Assembly: GCA_020635455.1 (NCBI GenBank) | Contig: JACJZT010000005.1 | Location: forward strand, 124,001 to 188,000 | DNA from: Flavobacteriales bacterium | GTDB lineage: Bacteria > Bacteroidota > Bacteroidia > NS11-12g > UBA9320 | Direction: 5' to 3' | Length of the DNA: 64,000 nt | Part shown: piece by piece, positions 42,866-54,135 of the stretch | Layout: each line of letters starts with the position of its first letter | How positions within the stretch are numbered: the first letter of the stretch is position 1 | Program-made: the position numbers and the translations under genes | Notes under the pieces: generated by a model | What the model saw: only the letters and a program-made list of their open reading frames with translations | Database searches by the model: none | Told to the model about the DNA's origin: nothing

Positions 42866-44617
42866 TCAATTGCTAAAAACCATTCTTTTGGTTTCAATGA
42901 CCATTCCGTCGAGTATCAGTGAATACAAATACACACCACTTTGGTGGTAGCCATGATTATAATCTACTTCATTGAGTCCATTTTTTAGTTCAAGGTCTAT
43001 CCACTCGATTAATCTGCCATTGAGGTCGCTTATTCGGATCCCCGCGGTCTTGTAAGGCAAACTTCTATTTACCAGAACAGAAATGGTGGTGGATTCATCT
43101 GCGGGATTTGGTTTATTGGGCAATAATTCGATCGACTTCTCAGATTTCTCAATTGGGTTTATGCCTGAAATAAGGGTCATTTTTTCCGTAGGAAACAAAC
43201 TCTCAACTCCAAATGCATCAACGGAGGCTACACTTATGAAATAATTTGCCGGTGTTACCGGAAAATCAAAACTTAATCCCGAAAAAGTGTATACCGTATC
43301 CCAGTCGTTGCTTAAGGTTCTTACACCCACCTTGTATTTCTCATGAAACGTTTGACTGGTGATCTTTACCGTCATTTTGTCAACCCAATTTGTACTGAGT
43401 TCAAAATCCGGTTCGGTTGGCCCTATGGCAGCCATTCCTGCAGCACAACCATTTATGACCGCATTTCTTGCCAAATAATTAAAATCAACAAAAAAACTGT
43501 CTATTACTTTGTCACCGTCAGTATCGTAACCTAATATGTCGGATGAGGTATGCTGACGGTCGGTATAAGAGGGGTTGGCAGCATCCGCATTACCATTTTC
43601 GTTGGCAGCTGTAAATCGTATTGCAGTGTATTTATGCCTTCTGAAAGGAATGTGGTCCCCTCCTCTTCCGGTCCGGTCTTCAGGCGTCATGATGTTTATG
43701 TTCATCGGAACAGAGGAAAAAGGCTTTATACGATTTAAATACTGATGTTTTACAAAACGTGCCAAACCTTTATGTGGTGAATTGAAGCCTCCGAATGAAA
43801 ATAATCTCACATTGGTACTGTCGACACTACCGGTTCCTGAACATCCCGGAGGTGAAGCAGTATTGCCGCAGATAACGCCACCGATCACGTCGTTGTTTAA
43901 AACAGCCTTAACTTCAATTCCTTGATTTTCGACATATTTTGCAAATGCTTCAGCCCCGTAAAGCCCTTGTTCCTCACCAATGGTTATAAGAAAAACAATA
44001 CTGTGATTATACGTAAACCGGCTCATTACCCTTGCCAGCTCCAGTACCAGTGCAGTCCCGCTGGCATTATCCTCAATTCCTTCGGCAATACAGGAAGTGT
44101 CGCATCCGTTATCGCACCTGCTGTCGATATGTGCTTCGAGAATAACGACAGATTTGCTGCCTGTGAATCTACCGGGCAATACCGCAAAAATGTTTCTGTG
44201 TTGTGCTGCGTCGCAAATGTTTTGATCAAATTGTAAATAGGATGGCAAAAGCCGGCTTTCAGTACTTTTACTGAACTGATCAAATTTTTGATAGACCCAT
44301 CTTCGTGCCGCACCGATCCCTGTTGCCTGAGACAGGGTGTCTGACCCTGTGTTTCGGTTGCGAAAAGTACCCAGTTTAAGAATATAACTTTTCATGGAAT
44401 CAGGAGAAACTTCGCGCAGGATTCCCTTCGAAATACTGTCCGGATGAGTTATAACTTTTAAGGCCTGATAATCCAGAGGATTATAATTACCTAAAAGTAC
44501 ATTTTCGGCTTTTTTATTTGTAGACAAAATATTCGACTGAGCTTGTGCAAACATTCCAATAAACAGATACATTACAAGCAAAATCACACCTTTGTTCAGA
44601 ACTTTTCGCATTATCAT
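42866..44617 (-). CDS. M28 family metallopeptidase with T9SS sorting domain
   Basis: The 583-residue protein has a signal peptide (MRKVLNKGVILLVMYLFIGM) and an M28 peptidase domain. Its features are VVILEAHIDSRCDNGCDTSC (first metal His/Asp), EGIEDNASGTALVLELARVM (bridging Asp) and ITIGEEQGLYGAEAFAKYVE (catalytic Glu-Glu), plus RRHKYTAIRFTAANENGN. A C-terminal domain follows, ending in a T9SS sorting motif (LLPNKPNPADESTTISVLVN, YHQSGVYLYSLILDG). It is probably a surface aminopeptidase. It is the last gene of the ECF sigma cluster strand. Confidence 0.88.
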   Translation of the reverse strand: MIMRKVLNKGVILLVMYLFIGMFAQAQSNILSTNKKAENVLLGNYNPLDYQALKVITHPDSISKGILREVSPDSMKSYILKLGTFRNRNTGSDTLSQATGIGAARRWVYQKFDQFSKSTESRLLPSYLQFDQNICDAAQHRNIFAVLPGRFTGSKSVVILEAHIDSRCDNGCDTSCIAEGIEDNASGTALVLELARVMSRFTYNHSIVFLITIGEEQGLYGAEAFAKYVENQGIEVKAVLNNDVIGGVICGNTASPPGCSGTGSVDSTNVRLFSFGGFNSPHKGLARFVKHQYLNRIKPFSSVPMNINIMTPEDRTGRGGDHIPFRRHKYTAIRFTAANENGNADAANPSYTDRQHTSSDILGYDTDGDKVIDSFFVDFNYLARNAVINGCAAGMAAIGPTEPDFELSTNWVDKMTVKITSQTFHEKYKVGVRTLSNDWDTVYTFSGLSFDFPVTPANYFISVASVDAFGVESLFPTEKMTLISGINPIEKSEKSIELLPNKPNPADESTTISVLVNRSLPYKTAGIRISDLNGRLIEWIDLELKNGLNEVDYNHGYHQSGVYLYSLILDGMVIETKRMVFSN

Positions 44618-44705
44618 ATCAGACTTTGATCTATCAAATTTAAGCTTATTTTCCGAAAGCTCCGTTTAGCAGTTAAAATAGTTACATGCTTGTTTTTAGT
44701 AAAGA

Positions 44706-45653
44706 TCATCTAAGCCTGAAAGCCAATCCAATGTTCATCATTCTTCCAATTGAATGATCCTTATTCCCGACTTTGTACTTAGTATTGGAAATACCGGCAT
44801 TTAGTGTAACTCTGCGATAGTTGATTCCGATGCGGTGGTAAAATGAGATCAGTGGATCAGAAAAAAATTCATGTGACAAGATCTTAAAGTTTTCTGCCCG
44901 TTCGTTAAATTCGCTATTGGTATTGTAAACGCTTTTATTGGTTTTTGAAAAGAACCTGACCAGAACATCCATACCGTATTCAACAGAGAAATTGTGCTTT
45001 TCATTGAACAACCATCCAAGTGACAACCTTTTTGTGAAGTACCATCGGGTCGATTCAAGAGTGGCCGGAAAAATATCGGTCTTGCCAATCGAATCGGGTC
45101 TGAGTTGTCCACCTGCCGACTTTCCAAAAATTTCTATATACTCCATCTTGCCCTGAAATTCATTGTAATTGATACGAACCTGTGTTGCATTTCCAAAATA
45201 AAGTTTTCCGGACCCCGTAAGGCTTCTTTGTTTGCTTTTGACGTTTATGTTTCCAAAAGTTCCGAAATTTTCTCCATTAGCTATGAACGATTCGTTCAGG
45301 TAATTCAGATCAGATGCACTGCCCCACCTTACCGGCACAAATTTCATGGAAGGCATCATGGCGAAACCAAGTTCTGCCTCATTCAGAAGTTTTGAGCTTA
45401 CTTTCTGGTCCTTAAACTTAATAAAACCTTTTTGGGGAACGGATACATGTTTCGTTTTGGCAAGTTTGTAAATGTCGATTTGATAGTAGAAGTTGCTGTC
45501 TTCAATGTTAACCTTTACCTTTTGATTCATTTTCGGAGGTGCAACTTCAATGATCTCACTATTCACTCCGATCTTCAGGGTATCCTGTGCAAAGATATTG
45601 TTCAGAGACATTGCTAAGATCAAACATAGGGCCTTGTGTAATTTTGTTTTCAT
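44706..45653 (-). CDS. Exported conserved hypothetical protein, probable outer-membrane protein
   Basis: The 315-residue protein has a signal peptide (TKLHKALCLILAMSLNNIFA) and a strand-rich sequence with many aromatic residues at alternating positions (for example FGNATQVRINYNEFQGKMEY, WLFNEKHNFSVEYGMDVLVR, LISFYHRIGINYRRVTLNAG). The C-terminus ends in R-L-R, which is not a typical Omp85 end. I do not recognise the family. It follows the ECF sigma factor/partner pair by 53 bp and may be part of its regulon. Confidence 0.6.
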   Translation of the reverse strand: MKTKLHKALCLILAMSLNNIFAQDTLKIGVNSEIIEVAPPKMNQKVKVNIEDSNFYYQIDIYKLAKTKHVSVPQKGFIKFKDQKVSSKLLNEAELGFAMMPSMKFVPVRWGSASDLNYLNESFIANGENFGTFGNINVKSKQRSLTGSGKLYFGNATQVRINYNEFQGKMEYIEIFGKSAGGQLRPDSIGKTDIFPATLESTRWYFTKRLSLGWLFNEKHNFSVEYGMDVLVRFFSKTNKSVYNTNSEFNERAENFKILSHEFFSDPLISFYHRIGINYRRVTLNAGISNTKYKVGNKDHSIGRMMNIGLAFRLR

Positions 45654-45706
45654 AATTTCTTTTTCTTTGAATGGTAATAGATCGTATGTTAAAAAAGTTA
45701 CAGTCC

Positions 45707-46549
45707 CTATTTAAAACATACCAATATGCTTGCTGAATCTTTTTCTGAAAGCTTCACATACAGCTTCTTTCCCATCCTTACTACGGAAATGGATTTATTG
45801 TCAAGTAGCCTTAGTAAACTGGCATTCTGTTTCTCCAGTTCTGCTAATGTCACGATCACATCCTGTTTAAGAGGAATGCTTTCCGATACCGTAAACTTTC
45901 TTCTGTATTTCCGGTTCATATTCGGTTCGGTTTGAATTAAAAGAGCGGGATCAGGAAGTGTAAAATCCGAAGAAAAGGTCAATTTGTTTATGGGTTTACT
46001 CTGTATGGAATCAGGTTTTGTATATTTCAGATTTCGTTCCGACTCGTTTCCAACCCTAACAAATTTTGTGCTCTTACCGGCCTCTTTTACTTTTGTTTCT
46101 AATTGAACTTCAGTAGAAGGGGCCTTTTTAGTTAGCTCCTTACCTTGCTGTTTTTCATCAAAATGTTCTGAGATTTCTGCGGGTGGAATTTTGTTGACTG
46201 AAAGTTCTTTTGTTTCGTAATTCGAAAAATATATCAATGCCCAAAAAATCCCTGCAGCAATGCCTGCAGCCAGCCAGCGGGGAAAGATAAAGGCTTTTCT
46301 TTCCACAGGGTCTTCGGTCACCATAGCAGCTGTGTCTTTCAATCCTTCGAAAAATCCTTTTTCAAGAACGGCGATATCCTTGGATTCATCCTGGATTTTT
46401 GCTTTTTTCCAGCACTCCCATTCAAAGGTATAAAAAGGGTTGGCATAAATTTCCTCCATAACCGCTACCCGTTCTTCTTCCTTAATATCGTTTTCAATCA
46501 GTCTGAAAAAAAACTGTTCGTAATTTTTACTGTTTAGGTGGTGTTTCAT
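45707..46549 (-). CDS. Membrane protein paired with the ECF sigma factor (possible anti-sigma)
   Basis: The 280-residue protein has a short N-terminal cytoplasmic part (about 100 residues, YEQFFFRLIENDIKEEERVA), one transmembrane segment (FPRWLAAGIAAGIFWALIYF, residues about 90-110) and a large periplasmic region rich in Lys and Glu with no known domain. Its start overlaps the sigma factor stop by 23 bp. That topology and coupling fit a membrane anti-sigma factor, but there is no FecR or zinc-finger signature, so the role is inferred from position. Confidence 0.6.
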   Translation of the reverse strand: MKHHLNSKNYEQFFFRLIENDIKEEERVAVMEEIYANPFYTFEWECWKKAKIQDESKDIAVLEKGFFEGLKDTAAMVTEDPVERKAFIFPRWLAAGIAAGIFWALIYFSNYETKELSVNKIPPAEISEHFDEKQQGKELTKKAPSTEVQLETKVKEAGKSTKFVRVGNESERNLKYTKPDSIQSKPINKLTFSSDFTLPDPALLIQTEPNMNRKYRRKFTVSESIPLKQDVIVTLAELEKQNASLLRLLDNKSISVVRMGKKLYVKLSEKDSASILVCFK

Positions 46550-47027
46550 AATACAATTCCATTTTAATAACTTCTTCCTTAAATTGTTTTCTGGCGCGGA
46601 ACAGGTAAACTTTTACCTGACCAAGATTAAAATTGGTAAGCTCTGCAATTTCTTCATAACTTAATCCTTCAAGGTCACGAAGTACTATTAACTCCCTCTC
46701 GCGTGGATCTAACCCGGATAATGCAAGATTTACAATTTGCTTGTGTTCCATCTGGCCATCTACCGGCATTTCCTGACCTTGGTACAATTCGATCGGACTG
46801 TGATTTTTCCTCAGTTTGAAATGATCCTTGATCCTGTTTCGGATAACGGCGTATAAAAAAGGAACTGCCTTTTCAGGATCAACATCGTTTATTTTGCCAA
46901 ACAATGCCATGAAAGTTTCCTGAACTAGATCCTTTGCCAGATCATGGTCGTTTACCTGATATTTGGCAAATTGTAACAGCCTTGGACCATGTTTGTCAAT
47001 GCAAATATTCAGTTCTGCCCGGGTCAT
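46527..47027 (-). CDS. ECF-type RNA polymerase sigma factor
   Basis: The 166-residue protein has sigma-70 region 2 (DLAKDLVQETFMALFGKIND, then FLYAVIRNRIKDHFKLRKNH) and region 4 (LSGLDPRERELIVLRDLEGL followed by SYEEIAELTNFNLGQVKVYL), the standard ECF pattern without regions 1.1 or 3. It directs transcription of a small regulon, probably envelope related given its neighbours (partner membrane protein, outer-membrane protein, M28 peptidase). The 256 bp upstream of it (47028-47283) contain no gene that I can see. Confidence 0.9.
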   Translation of the reverse strand: MTRAELNICIDKHGPRLLQFAKYQVNDHDLAKDLVQETFMALFGKINDVDPEKAVPFLYAVIRNRIKDHFKLRKNHSPIELYQGQEMPVDGQMEHKQIVNLALSGLDPRERELIVLRDLEGLSYEEIAELTNFNLGQVKVYLFRARKQFKEEVIKMELYYETPPKQ

Positions 47028-47283
47028 TCAGTACTGTTATAGAATCCGTTTGCGAATAGTTACAAATTAATGTGGTTTTTTTTCAATTTAACTCTAACCG
47101 TATTATTTACATTAAATATTGAAGTCCCATCCGGAACTAATAAAACACGGTATTAAAGGGGATTTTAGGTACAAAAACTGCCGGTTGACAACAGATTTCC
47201 TGTATAAGTAATTTTATTCAGGATATTGATTTTAAAAATTGCTTAAAAACTGAAAAAAATATTCAGGCAGAATAAAAAAGGTT

Positions 47284-50200
47284 TTAGTGTTTAAGGATCC
47301 TGAAAAAGAATCGGCTTCCTTCATTTTCAACCGAAAGAGTGTACATTCCCGCCGACAGATCCATTAGTCCACAAGGCATATCCTTCATATTCAGGCCTTT
47401 AAGCTCATACAGAACTTTTCCATTCACATCATACAACTTCACTGTTGAAATTCCGGATCGGTTGATGTTAATGTAAGCTTCATTTACTGTTGGATTTGGT
47501 TTGATGAGAATGTTGTGCTCATGAAGGTTTTGACGAATTGCAAGGTCTGAGATCTGAAGGGTATCCGAATAATTAAAACAACCCGATTTATCACCAACCC
47601 TGCAACTGTAATATCCCGTGAATTGCATAAAATGGGTTTTGCCGGTTTCTCCCTGTATCAGAGTATCGTTTAAGAACCACTGATAGGAATCGTAGCCATT
47701 ACCTGCATCCAAAACCTGCTTTTGTCTTGTGAGGAATGGTTTTGGAGGTAAAGGTAATCTGCTGACTTTTACCGCATCTGATGTATCCCGGTAACCGGAA
47801 GTATTCCATTTCACAGCCTGTATTCTTCCCGAATTGTCGGTATTCAGTTCAGCTGATGTTTCACCATTGAGAGGCTTTCCATCCTGCAACCAGCTATACC
47901 TAAAATTAGTGTCAGGTTTTTGAATTTTCAACAGACCTTTTTCTCCTCACAAAAACTATCTATGATGGCTATGATCTTCATTTTTCAAACTCAAAATTCT
48001 TTTGAACGCCTGAAACAACCATTAAGTATTACGAAATATCTGCCCGGACCATCCGGTGAACATTCAGGTTTGTTGTTACCCATAATCTCATTTCCATTCT
48101 TATGCCATAGATAGCTATCGAAATTTTCACCTGCAAACAGCTTTCCATTGCTGAACGTAAGTTTTCCGGCAACCGGCAGGAGTTTCACGATCAATTCTGT
48201 GCTGTCTTTTTCTTCAAAATAGCCATATTCATTGGTCTCTCTAAGTTTCAATTTTCCCGGTAACTGAGAGATAAAAATTGAATCGGAAGAAGTTGACCTG
48301 ACGGTATCCTTAAACACCCATTCGTATTTAAACCCGGCTTTATAGGATGAAATTTTAAATACGGTTGAATCTCCCTGGCAAACTTTATTCTTTATTTCTT
48401 TTATACTAGCCGGAACAACGATGAACGGTGCACTTTCCGATTTACAACCTTGACCATTATAAACAATACAAGTATACGTTCCTTTAAATTCAACATTGCA
48501 TTTCTGACTATCATTTCCATTCAGTAAAATACCATCTCTGAACCAGGTATACTTAAACTTACCATTTTCTACACTTAACTGAGCCTTCTCTAAAGAAATA
48601 ACCGGCATGGAAGGCAGGGAATAAACAAGTACATTCAGTGGTTTTGAAGTATCGCTGTAGCCAAAGGAATTGTATTCCAGTATTCTGATCTCGCCAGAAT
48701 CCGGTAAATGTATCCTCTTGGACGTATCTGAATTCAGGATCTTTTGATTAAAAACCCATTTATATCGGAACCCATCCTTCAACTCAGGCACCTCAAATGT
48801 AGCCGTATCGCCAAAACACACCCTGTTTTTATTCTCAACGATCTTTACACCATGGATCGCATGATCGGCTGAAGTTATGCTGCATCCTTCGTTGTTGCTT
48901 ACTTTACAGGAATAAATTCCCGTATCCGCCAGGTTTAAAAATTGATTGGTGTCCGAAAGCAACTTTGAGGAGTTTCCATACCACTGATACCTGTGATAAA
49001 CTGTATCCACATTTAATTTTGCATCCTTAAGTTTAATAAGTGGTTTCTCAGGCAAAGGTCGGAAAGTAACCGCGACCGGTAAGGACGTGTCGCTGTATCC
49101 GAAACTATTGGACTCTATCAATACAAGATCCCCGCCATTAATTGTACGAAAAATATTAAACGTGTCAGTTTTATTTACTTTTTCGTTTAAAACCCAATTG
49201 TAATGAAACCCGTTTTTGATCTCCGAAATTTCAAACCCTGCCGTATCTCCTGTGCAAACATTATTTAGGATAGTTTTAATAAGGGTCCTTTTAATTTCTG
49301 CGGAATCAGAATAATTCTCACAACCTTCAGAATTCATAACACGACAGAAGTATGTTCCGCTCTGAGGGTAGGCAAGTTCATACAGAGTATCTTTTTTCAA
49401 AGGAACTTCATTGCGGTACCATTGGTAACTGAAATAAGTATTTCCGGCGTTGAGCTTGCCAGTGGAACTTGAAAGTACCGGCTTAAGGGGTGTGTTCCTG
49501 AAGAAGATCTTCTGTGTGATTGAGGTATCTCTGTAACCGGTTTGGTGATGCATTATTAACCTGATGTCGGCATTCTGCAATACCCAAAGACTTAATCCGT
49601 TATCGGAAGAAATTTTTCCGTCAATTTCCCAAACATATTTGAACCCGGTTTCCGGAATTTTAACTTTTAATCCGCCCTTGTTCCCAATACATACATTATT
49701 TTCGATCACCTCAGTCTCAACTTTTTCCATCGTTAAGGTATCGGAATAGTTAATACAGGTATTGGTATCCGTAACCATGCAAGAATATTTTCCGGGTTTA
49801 AGGAGGGTTAAAGAATGTGAGATTGAATCTTTAATTAGTGTATGATCCTGAAACCACTGGTATTTGAAATATGAGGTTCCGGCCTCAATTACTGCAACCT
49901 TTCGTTTCAAAGCCGGTTTTTGTGGAAGTTCGTTTACGATCACAGAAATAGCATCCGTTTCATCGTATTCTGAGTCACTGTATGTTTGTCTTAAGACCAA
50001 TTTACCGGATTGCAGCGATTTGAACGCTTCCAGAGTGTCTGAAGGAATGGCTTTCCCGTTAAAGACCCATTGGTACCTGAATTGGGGGTTTGGAGATTGT
50101 ACCCGGAATACTGCAGTATCTCCTTTACAAGTATTATTTCTCACAACTTCAACCTTTGGAAGTATGCGGTCAATTCTGAGTTTAAAACGCTTTTGAATGT

Positions 50201-53200
50201 TCCGGGAAGAATCCATGCGGACCTTTACCGATGCCTTACTGAATTCGTAAAGTTTATTTGAGTCCTTGTCATCAAGGTAAATTCTGTGGTAATCTTTGGC
50301 TAAGGTACTAAACAACTCAAAGGTGTACTCTCCGGATCTTTTGCAGATCATACCCAATGGAATGGTTTTGGAAGAATCAACGGGAGCAAAACTTTGAATG
50401 GCCATGTTCAGGGAATCCATGAGGCTGAACAGGCTTAATTCGGCCGTAGTACCCAAATGGGGCGCATCCTGCCCGGCGTTGTAACCATCTGTTGATGAGT
50501 TTGAAAAGGCGCAAACAGTCTGACTATAAAAACTATCCTTTGTGATCAGTTTTAGGTTCAATGTTTGATACGTACCACTTGAAGTAAGTGTATTGTAAGA
50601 AGGAAGTTCCTTATTTCGGAGAGAATTATCAAAGATGGCTGAGTCATTTTTTAGAGCGATTGCAAAAAATCCGGTTGCAGTGCCGATATCTGCATTGTTA
50701 AGTTGAAGATCTGTGTTAAAAATTCCCTGGCCACTGCCACAAATATCGTTGATGGTTAAAATTTCATCCAGACTTTTTCCGGTACTATCGGTTCCGAAAG
50801 TTTTTAAATAGAGCACCCGGTCCAGAGTTTTAGAGTTCAGATCTAAAAATTTTCCTGCATTGATAGGTCCCGGATAAGGATTTCCCAGCAAGTTAAAAAA
50901 CTTTGTGCCGGTATCTTTAAAAACCTGTTTATGTACTTTTCCGTTATTGGCAATTCCGCTAAATGAGATCGTTTCTATATGGTCACCGGATGCCCGATAA
51001 CCGTATCCCGGAATTAAGGTATCCGAAGTTTTCAGGTCTGTAAAGCCCGAAATGGAAGCACCCGGATCAGGGTATTTCATTTTATGTTTATCCTTACCCG
51101 GTAAATTCCCGCCCGGGGCCAGATTTACAGGATTTGCCCATAAAGAGTAATCCATACTGTCGGAGCAGAAATTTATTTTATCTACTTTATAAATCCCTCT
51201 CCCTGTTTGCCTGTAATTAATTCCCGGTAAAAGAATTCCGTTATGCAAAACATGCAGCGTTCCATTATTTAAGAATTCAGATTTAACGGTCAAACTGGAA
51301 CCTTGGCCAATTGTGATCTTTGCTGCAGAATCAAGGATTATTTTACCGGCTTGTTCATGTTTGTCGATGAATGGAAATCTGCTGACATTAAAGGGAATGT
51401 ATGACTCAGGAACTTCAGAAGGTAATTTTCGGTTGCTCCAGTTTTTTCTTTCCCTCCAAAGTGAGTCCTTTTCACCGGTCCATCCGTTCTTAACCGTAAA
51501 AACTTCGGTCAATTCACCATAGGAAGGAAAGGAACCATTGTAACGATCGAAATCATGTATCTTGTTAAAATAAAATGAGTCAGGATGAAAACTGAACACC
51601 ATACCAACTCCGTTTGAACCACCGTAGCTGCACATGCCGTATAAAAGTCCATTGTGCACCTGAGTGAGGTTGCCCTTTGGGTATCTGCCGGTTTGATCGT
51701 TTTTAAAATTGAATACCTTTTTGATCGTTTGACTGGAATCGGAATAAGAAAAAAGAGTACCCGACCCATACGTGCCACCGTATTCGGTAGTTCCATAATA
51801 TTTACCGTTGTAGCAATAGGTTAAACCTCCCTTGGGGCCGATTCCGCTTAAGGTATCGAAAAAGCTTGCCGCGATCTTTAAACTTGAGTCTGTGGGGTTA
51901 TAAACAAAGACTGCACCGTGACCATACTTTCCTCCTGAACCGGTCAGTCCGAGTATTTTTCCCGAAGTGGTATAACTTAAATATCCATTCGGGTAATTTC
52001 CTGAAACCGTGTCCTGAAAATCCCCTAATTTGGCAAATGTTTTTGTTTTGGGATTATAACAAAATAGGGTTCCGGTTCTGTTAAGTCCTCCCTGAAGCGT
52101 TGTGCCGTAAAGAATTCCGGACTCGTCGAATACAAGGTTCCCTATGGGTGCACTTCCGTCATTTCCGCCTTTAAACTCATATTCCCAATTAATCTGATTG
52201 CTTCCTGTATCAAATGAGAATATGGTTCCGTCATCATAATATCCTCCTTTAATAGTAAGACCCCAAATTTTGCCATCTTCTGACTGAATAAGTTTTGTTT
52301 TGGGACTATGTCCTTTGTCTCCTGTGTTTAAAAACTGATAAAGTATCTTTTTTTCGGAAGTTTTGGGGTTAATTGAATACAATACACCTAATTTTTCCTT
52401 TCCTCCTTCTAAGGTGGTACCGTACAATAATCCGTTGGAAGCGAGCATCAGGGATCCATTATCATTATTCCCACCATAAGAAGTGTTGAATTCAAGAAGA
52501 TTGTTGATCTTTCCGGATGAAGTATCAAAAGTGTAGATCATTCCACGGTTTATATGAACACCCCCACCGGATGACAAACCGATCAATTTTCCATTCGACA
52601 GATTGCTTAGTGGGGAATACACCCTGCTGGGTTCTCCATATTTAAAACTCGTTTCAAGATTGTACGTGCTGGTTGGTATAATGGTAAAAACTCCACCTTG
52701 ATTTGGGCTATGCCCATCATACGAACAGGTTCCGTAGAGTTTATTCCCAAGTCTTAAAAGCGAGCCAACAGGGTTGGCCAGGGTTACATAACCGCTCCAT
52801 TGCTTAATAACTGAAAAATTGTGTTTGGAAGTGTCGATCGAAAAAACGGTTCCCGAATACCCTTTCATAGTTCCGGGAGTAAGACCTCCGTTGGTTGCAA
52901 TACCATACAATCGACCATTGGATGCCATTACTAACTTTCCTTTTGGATTTTCTCCGGTTGAATTGCCAAAACTGTAATACAAACTCACCTTATGTGTAGC
53001 GGTGTCTATCGAAAATATAGAGCCCGTTTTGGAATTGGTACCACCCTGGCTTGCAACACCATACAGCCTGCTGCCAACCTGAGTGAGCGTTCCGGTTGGA
53101 TTTGCACCGTTGGTGTCGTTGAAATCATAAATTTTTGCAAAAGAATCCTTATTGACATTATAGGAGAAAATAACTCCCTTGTTATAAATTCCGCCTGAAT

Positions 53201-53762
53201 ACGTCATGCCATAAAAAAGTTTATTTTCGGCCATGATGAGATCACCATAAGGGCTACGGCCACTGGAAGTATCTTTGAAATGATGCAGAACTATGAAGGA
53301 GGCGCTGTCGGGAGAAAATCTGTATAAAACGCCATGATCGTATTTACCGCCTTTTGAGGTCATCCCGTAGCACTTTCCGTCTTTGGTCTGATAAAGGCTA
53401 CCGTATGGTTCGCCTCCGTTTTGTCCGTTAAAAAAATGTACTGCTTTGTATTTGTTACCAGCCGTATCGTATTGAAAAATTACACCAAGATCAAAAGGAC
53501 CACCATAGGTGGCTGTGCCATAGAATTTACCATCTTTGGCATGCAGGAGGTCACAGTATTGAGGCCTGCTTCCGGGATTTTCACCAAAGGAATGATGGCT
53601 GCGTTTTAGTTTTCCATCTAAACTTAAGGAAAATATCCCTCCACTTCCCGATTCGAAACCAAGAGGTGTTGTTCCCCATAAACTGCTTTGTGCCGAAACA
53701 TCTGCGCTGAATAAAAGGATTAGAAAAAACAGTATTGGGGCTGCTGGCTTTTTCGAAAACAT
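47284..53762 (-). pseudogene. Giant GloVer/Ig-like T9SS protein, C-terminal end broken by stops and a frameshift
   Basis: From the ATG at 53762 (MFSKKPAAPILFFLILLFSA signal peptide) the frame has about 14 GloVer propeller repeats (for example YGTATYGGPFDLGVIF, YGTTEYGGTYGSGTLFSYSD). A middle domain and six Ig-like modules follow, each opening with a Cys-Gly motif such as NNVCTGDTAGFEISE. TGA stops at 47991-47993 and 47985-47987 and an indel near 47948 interrupt the sixth module. The next frame (47284-47931) completes it (FRYSWLQDGKPLNGETSAEL) and carries the T9SS domain (LIKPNPTVNEAYININRSGI, LSAGMYTLSV). The start at 53762 follows the signal peptide. Confidence 0.8.
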
Positions 53763-53928
53763 TCTTTTCAATGTGGTCTCAAAGAAAGTTAAAAACATGG
53801 TTCCATACCAAGGGTGTTTGGGCTTCAAAGCATCCGAAAAACATTTTATGACAGAAGAAAGCATAAATTTACCTTAAGATGAAGGTTCGAAAGTTTTTCG
53901 GGTTTTGGAAAACCATTTCACCGGAATC

Positions 53929-54135
53929 TTAGTTGCGGTTCTCCAGTTTCTTTCGCTGACGCTTTCGGAAAAAGTACATAAAGAAGGCTGTAAAGGCAAT
54001 GACGCCAAAAATTTGAAAATGCTGGTTTTTAAACCCTCCTTCCATATATCCGACGGCCATTTCAATAATTGAAACAGCTGCAACTCCTAACCACATTAAT
54101 TCTATAATTCTTCTGATTTTCATTTTTATGATCAT
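53929..54135 (-). CDS. Small membrane protein of unknown function
   Basis: This 68-residue protein has two hydrophobic segments (MWLGVAAVSIIEMAVGYMEG and IFGVIAFTAFFMYFFRKRQR) and a very basic C-terminus (RKRQRKKLENRN), typical of small inner-membrane proteins with a cytoplasmic tail. I do not recognise the family. Its start overlaps the lptC stop by a few bases, suggesting coupling to the LPS-export operon. An alternative frame at 53874-54083 is not supported by any such pattern. Confidence 0.6.
   Translation of the reverse strand: MIIKMKIRRIIELMWLGVAAVSIIEMAVGYMEGGFKNQHFQIFGVIAFTAFFMYFFRKRQRKKLENRN

Noticed and set aside
47028..47283. Possible gene or RNA upstream of the sigma factor
   Set aside because: A+T-rich stretch without an open frame or clear hairpin; only the sigma factor promoter is expected here.
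53874..54083. Alternative 69-codon frame overlapping the small membrane protein gene
   Set aside because: The other frame at 53929-54135 gives two clean membrane spans and couples to lptC; this one lacks such features.
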